A DNA stretch of 9,469 nt from NCBI GenBank assembly GCA_030610025.1, contig JAUWSP010000068.1, forward strand, positions 1-9,469, read 5' to 3'. Numbering within the stretch: the first letter of the stretch is position 1; each line of letters begins with the position of its first letter. Source of the DNA: Acidobacteriota bacterium. Its GTDB lineage: Bacteria; Acidobacteriota; Thermoanaerobaculia; Multivoradales; JAHEKO01. The position numbers and the translations under genes were made by a program. The notes under the pieces are model-generated. The model was not told where the DNA came from and made no database searches. It was given only the letters and a program-made list of their open reading frames with translations. This document shows, piece by piece, positions 6,296-9,469 of the stretch.

Positions 6296-6988
6296 GTGTC
6301 TCCGACTCCGCTGCCCGCCCTTTTCGAGGACCTCCCACAGGAGCTCGAGGAGCATTACAACCCCGAGGCTCCCTGGGAGCTGCTCGGAGAGGGCCTGGAC
6401 GAGATCCTGGCGAACCTGCCCTCCAGTGCCATCGACAGCCCACTGTCGCCGGAAGTCCACTTGCTGGGCGATCGGATCGTCATCGGGCCGGGTGCCCGCA
6501 TTCATCCCGGGGCGCTCATCGAGGGACCCATCCGAATCGGGCGCGACGTCGTCATTCGCACCGGTGCCTATTTGCGGGGGGGAAACTGGATCGGCGACAA
6601 CTGTGTGGTGGGCGCCAATACCGAGGTCATGCGTTCCATCTTCCTGCATGGAGCCAAGGCTCCACACCTGAGTTACGTCGGGGACTCCATTCTCGGCGAG
6701 GGTGTCAATCTGGGTGCCGGCAGCGTACTTTCCAACCTCCGACACGACGGACGACAGATCGCGATTCCAACCGGCGATTCCCCCTTGCCCACGGGTCGGC
6801 GCAAACTGGGAGCCATTCTGGGCGACGGGGTCCTGACTGGATGCAACTGTGTCCTTTTCCCGGGCGTTGTGGTGGGTAGGGCCAGCCAGATCTATCCTGG
6901 AGTCCAGCTTCGATCGGGCATCTACCCAGCCGGCTGTCTCGTCAAGCTCCGCCAAGAGCTCGAAATCGTACAAATCCGAACCGATTGA
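6296..6988 (+). CDS. Left-handed beta-helix acetyltransferase, GlmU C-terminal-like
   Basis: The 230-residue protein has a short helical lead (about 1-50, including APWELLGEGLDEIL) and then hexapeptide repeats of a left-handed beta-helix (about 55-205: IVIGPGARIHPGALIEGPIRI and similar). The segment APHLSYVGDSILGEGVNLGAG matches the acetyltransferase half of GlmU: by a constant offset of 239, His124, Tyr127, Asn138 and Asn147 equal E. coli His363 (catalytic base), Tyr366, Asn377 and Asn386; Lys392 is replaced by Arg153. It lacks the N-terminal uridylyltransferase domain and so resembles the sugar-1-phosphate thymidylyltransferase C-terminal-like branch often labelled UDP-GlcNAc diphosphorylase. 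Acetyl transfer to an amino-sugar phosphate is likely; the substrate is not known. The start is GTG with no Shine-Dalgarno and a TATAAT ending 6 nt upstream, implying a leaderless mRNA. Convergent with the phosphatase gene across 45 bp. Confidence 0.88.
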   Translation: MSPTPLPALFEDLPQELEEHYNPEAPWELLGEGLDEILANLPSSAIDSPLSPEVHLLGDRIVIGPGARIHPGALIEGPIRIGRDVVIRTGAYLRGGNWIGDNCVVGANTEVMRSIFLHGAKAPHLSYVGDSILGEGVNLGAGSVLSNLRHDGRQIAIPTGDSPLPTGRRKLGAILGDGVLTGCNCVLFPGVVVGRASQIYPGVQLRSGIYPAGCLVKLRQELEIVQIRTD

Positions 6989-6999
6989 ACACCTGTTGG

Positions 7000-7034
7000 G
7001 GCCCCGAAAGCTGGGCGCCGACGACCGCGGGGCC
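7000..7034. terminator. Possible shared hairpin between convergent genes
   Basis: GGCCCC (7000-7005) and GGGGCC (7029-7034) can pair around a 23-nt GC-rich loop that includes a further short palindrome (GGCGCC). It sits in the 45-bp gap between the acetyltransferase and phosphatase stops and could serve both strands. There is no T-run on either side and the loop is long, so support is weak. Confidence 0.2.
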
Positions 7035-8275
7035 TACTCCTGATCTTCGGGTGGACGCTTGACCCCGACCAGAGTGCGATCGTCCTCAGGTGCCTCTCCA
7101 GAACAGAACACCTCGAGCCGGGCGAAGATCGCCTGTACGACCCCTCCGGCCGATTCGTGTTGATGGTCCCTGGCAGCATCGATGAGTCTTCGGAGACCGA
7201 ACTCCTCAGGCTGACCTCCCTTATCCCGGCCCATCGCTTCTACGATGCCGTCGGTGTAAAGGACCAGTAGATCTCCTGGCCGAATCTTGACGAACCCTCG
7301 CTCGTAGGTGGCGTCGGGGATCGGACCGAGAACGATTCCACCTCTCTCCAGCATCTTCTCGGTGCCGTCGGCGGCGACGCGGAACGGAGGTGGGTGCCCG
7401 CAATTGACATAGACGAAATTGCCGCTGGACTCGAGCTCGCCGTAAACCATCGAGACGAATCGACTGGTCAGGGTGCTCAGATGGATGATCTCGTTGAGGC
7501 GCTCTATCGTCCGCACGATCTTGTAGTCGCGGGATAGGCCCATGCGTAGGCCCATGTAGATGTCCCGCACCTGTAGTGCCGCCGGCAGACCGTGACCCGA
7601 AACGTCGGCGATGGCCAGCCCAATGATCTTGTCGGTCATGGAGATGAAGTCGAAGTGGTCGCCGCCGACGGTCTCCATGGGAATGCTCCGACCACAGATG
7701 TCGAAGCCCGCGAAATCGGGATTGCCACGAGGCACGATCGAGGCCTGGATTCGGCGCGCCTGCCGCAGGGCATCCACCATCCGCTCTTGTCGAATCTTCT
7801 GGTTGATGCTGTGGCGAAGAATGCCGAGAGAGAACAGGATGCTGCTCTTGTCGTAGCCCGGGGCCACATTGAAAGAGAGGATGTACTCCTGGTCCCCCAC
7901 TTCGATCGCCACGAACTGTTGGACTCCGAGATCTGCCTCCAGATCCCGGTCCAGCAGCGGGTCGTCTTCCTCCATGTAGAGGGTTCGTCTCTGGATCAGC
8001 TCGCCGATAGGCCCGTAGTCCGCCGAGACCCGCAAACCCTCCGGCACCTCCTTGGCCTCTCCGAAGGTACCCTGGAGAACGAACTCATCACCCTCCCGCC
8101 GATAGATCCGACCGCCGTAGAGCCCAAGCTGATCCCTGAACTGCGAAATCACCGCATCCGCGACCATATGAACGGTCGCCGCCACATCGTCGGCATCCTC
8201 GATCGCTTCGACCAGATGCTCGACGTTCTTGATCAGGCGGTTGTAGTCGACGCGCTTCGAGTCATCCGACGTCAC
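7034..8275 (-). CDS. GAF-SpoIIE (PP2C-type) serine phosphatase, RsbU-like
   Basis: The 413-residue protein has an N-terminal GAF-like sensor (about 15-160), a helical linker (about 160-182, IRQERMVDALRQARRIQASIVP) of the kind that controls RsbU/SpoIIE activity, and a C-terminal PP2C/SpoIIE domain (about 187-406). Metal-binding acidic residues are in place: VGGDHFDF (203-210, usual form GGDYYD), ADVSGHGLPAAL (223-234), YTDGIVEA (340-347) and EDDRT (397-401). Proteins of this type dephosphorylate STAS antagonists and thereby release a sigma factor or other client; the RsbV-like protein of this window is a plausible substrate, though unproven. It has no membrane segments. The start is GTG 8275 with GAGAGGAG about 12 nt upstream. 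It lies 18 bp after the carboxypeptidase gene, so the two are probably co-transcribed. Confidence 0.9.
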   Translation of the reverse strand: MTSDDSKRVDYNRLIKNVEHLVEAIEDADDVAATVHMVADAVISQFRDQLGLYGGRIYRREGDEFVLQGTFGEAKEVPEGLRVSADYGPIGELIQRRTLYMEEDDPLLDRDLEADLGVQQFVAIEVGDQEYILSFNVAPGYDKSSILFSLGILRHSINQKIRQERMVDALRQARRIQASIVPRGNPDFAGFDICGRSIPMETVGGDHFDFISMTDKIIGLAIADVSGHGLPAALQVRDIYMGLRMGLSRDYKIVRTIERLNEIIHLSTLTSRFVSMVYGELESSGNFVYVNCGHPPPFRVAADGTEKMLERGGIVLGPIPDATYERGFVKIRPGDLLVLYTDGIVEAMGRDKGGQPEEFGLRRLIDAARDHQHESAGGVVQAIFARLEVFCSGEAPEDDRTLVGVKRPPEDQE

Positions 8276-8293
8276 TGCTGGTCACTTCTCCTC

Positions 8294-9469
8294 TCAACCT
8301 TCATCCACCAGCACCCGCAGAATCCGATCCTGCGCCCTCGCAGCCCCCCAGTTACCAGTGGTCCGGTTGCAGAGTATGGAGAAGGCATAGGTCTTTCCCG
8401 AACGGCCCTTGGCGTATCCCGACAACGTCGACACTCCCGTCAGAGAGCCGGTCTTCGCGAAGATGTTGCCACGGTAGGGCTCATCCGCCAAGCGCCGTTC
8501 CCACCGCAGGCCTTCTTCACCGCTGTAGGGCAGGGTGAGAAGAAACTCCTGGCCCTTCTCATGATCGAACATATACCGCAGGACTGTCGTGAGCTGACGG
8601 GTCGTGAACTGGTTGCCCCGACTCATGCCCGAGCCATCAGCGAGCCGATAGTCGCCCGGCTGGATCCCCACCCTCTCCAGAAATTCCTCGACGACCTGGA
8701 GCCCGGCCTGCCAACTGCCGCTGCCGCACAGTCGTGCTCCCATGGCCTTCAGTAAGCTCTCGGCAAAGAAGTTCTGACTTCGCTTGTTGATCACTTCGGT
8801 AGTCGTCATCAGGTCGGACCGGTGGCCGGTGACCCAACGCCACTGGCCGGAGGGCAGCCGCATGGTGGGTCGCAGCCCACCCAATAGCTCGACACCCTCC
8901 TCTTCGAATGCCGCCTTGAGAGCCACCCCGAAGTAGCTGACAGGGTCCGGCACCGTGACCCAGCTTTCGACCGGAGGAGCATGCCGGTACATCGATCCGG
9001 AGACCAAAAGCAGATCACTGCCGTCGCGCCGATCCACCACGACCATGTGCCGCTTCGAGGAGTCGACCGTCCGGGCCGTATTCTCCACCCGGAGAACACC
9101 CAGGTCCGGAATCAGCTCGACCCGCGCCGGCTCCCCCACCGCTCTACCGTGCGATACCCGTACGAGCACACAGTTGTCGCTGAAGGACAACGCTGCGACC
9201 GGAGCCTCGTACCACCGGTGCAACTGGTTCCGAGGCCAGTCCGGATGGACCAACGGGGGCTCGAAGAGGCCGGTGACCAGAAACAGATCGCCTTCGATTC
9301 TGTGAACCCCGAGTCGCTTGAACTCCTGGGCCCATTGCCGGAAGACCACCAGGGGGTCTCCGCCGTAGTGACGGCCCGAGATGTTGGGATCTCCCCCACC
9401 CAAGACGGCCACATCTCCCTGCAGCCCACCATCACTGCGCTCGCCACGTGACAAGACGTTGGTCTCGAA
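8294..9469 (-). CDS. dacB: D-alanyl-D-alanine carboxypeptidase/endopeptidase, PBP4/S13 family (partial)
   Basis: The frame is open from the right edge, so the N-terminus (signal peptide and the SxxK nucleophile motif) lies outside; 391 residues are visible. Numbering from the first visible codon, GDVAVLGGGDPNISGR (18-33) and RWYEAPVAALSFSDN (85-99) are typical S13 signatures, Ser231-Gln-Asn233 in KRSQNFFAESLLK is the SxN motif, DGSGMSRGN spans 278-286, and Lys339-Thr-Gly341 in IFAKTGSLTG is the KTG motif. The family trims D-alanine from or cleaves cross-links of peptidoglycan in the periplasm. TTG 9454 is in frame but lies within the conserved domain (preceded by FETNV), so it is not the true start. 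The GAF-SpoIIE phosphatase gene follows after 18 bp, which suggests cell-wall remodelling is expressed together with a signalling protein. Confidence 0.93.
   Translation of the reverse strand, partial: FETNVLSRGERSDGGLQGDVAVLGGGDPNISGRHYGGDPLVVFRQWAQEFKRLGVHRIEGDLFLVTGLFEPPLVHPDWPRNQLHRWYEAPVAALSFSDNCVLVRVSHGRAVGEPARVELIPDLGVLRVENTARTVDSSKRHMVVVDRRDGSDLLLVSGSMYRHAPPVESWVTVPDPVSYFGVALKAAFEEEGVELLGGLRPTMRLPSGQWRWVTGHRSDLMTTTEVINKRSQNFFAESLLKAMGARLCGSGSWQAGLQVVEEFLERVGIQPGDYRLADGSGMSRGNQFTTRQLTTVLRYMFDHEKGQEFLLTLPYSGEEGLRWERRLADEPYRGNIFAKTGSLTGVSTLSGYAKGRSGKTYAFSILCNRTTGNWGAARAQDRILRVLVDEG

Noticed and set aside
6261..6443. 61-codon N-terminal extension of the glycosylase
   Set aside because: Low-complexity Pro/Arg/Gly sequence antisense to the acetyltransferase gene; the GTG at 6260 has a good Shine-Dalgarno and matches where homologs begin.
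5987..6973. Minus-strand open frame of 328 codons opposite the acetyltransferase gene
   Set aside because: Overlaps two supported genes on both strands; its tail is an out-of-frame reading of the glycosylase gene.
7592..8755. Plus-strand open frame of 387 codons opposite the phosphatase and carboxypeptidase genes
   Set aside because: Antisense to two well-supported genes and spanning their junction; no recognisable motif, signal peptide or ribosome site. Long antisense frames are expected in GC-rich coding DNA.

Overview
The window is about 60% GC by eye, with tightly packed genes and no phage, IS, tRNA, rRNA or CRISPR signal. It looks like a chromosomal fragment of a Gram-negative-type bacterium: there is an S13-family periplasmic carboxypeptidase and, at the left edge, a secreted protein that begins like an EnvC-type coiled-coil protein. 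The mix of genes (a DUF4388/PATAN protein, Rsb-type partner switching, glutaryl-CoA dehydrogenase-like enzyme, class II fructose-bisphosphatase, CPBP protease) would suit Acidobacteriota or a myxobacterial/deltaproteobacterial lineage. This placement is inference from gene content and could be wrong.

Layout. Minus strand 2032 to 1: CPBP (CAAX-type) membrane protease, RsbW-like anti-sigma kinase, RsbV-like STAS antagonist (4-bp overlap with rsbW), then the N-terminus of a secreted protein running off the left edge; this may be one operon. Plus strand 2154 to 5605: a glutaryl-CoA dehydrogenase-type acyl-CoA dehydrogenase (TTG start), a class II fructose-1,6-bisphosphatase overlapping it by 4 bp (TTG start), then a DUF4388 protein behind its own TATAAT box. 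Minus strand 6260 to 5628: 3-methyladenine DNA glycosylase. Plus strand 6296 to 6988: a stand-alone left-handed beta-helix acetyltransferase homologous to the C-terminal half of GlmU, divergent from the glycosylase across only 35 bp. Minus strand 9469 to 7034: a D-Ala-D-Ala carboxypeptidase (truncated by the right edge) followed 18 bp later by a GAF-SpoIIE serine phosphatase.

How they may work together. RsbW, RsbV and the SpoIIE-type phosphatase are the three parts of a partner-switching circuit (kinase/anti-sigma, antagonist, phosphatase), although the phosphatase lies 6 kb away in a different transcription unit and no sigma factor is adjacent. Several genes bear on the cell envelope: the carboxypeptidase, the EnvC-like fragment, the GlmU-like acetyltransferase and the CPBP protease. 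The central pair is metabolic (acyl-CoA oxidation and gluconeogenesis). Intergenic gaps are short (largest is 102 bp, 4358-4459). The clearest regulatory signal is a symmetrical -10 box shared by the glycosylase and acetyltransferase genes, which would give the latter a leaderless mRNA. Nothing in the window is plainly a new defence or mobile system; the interest is in architecture and regulation.
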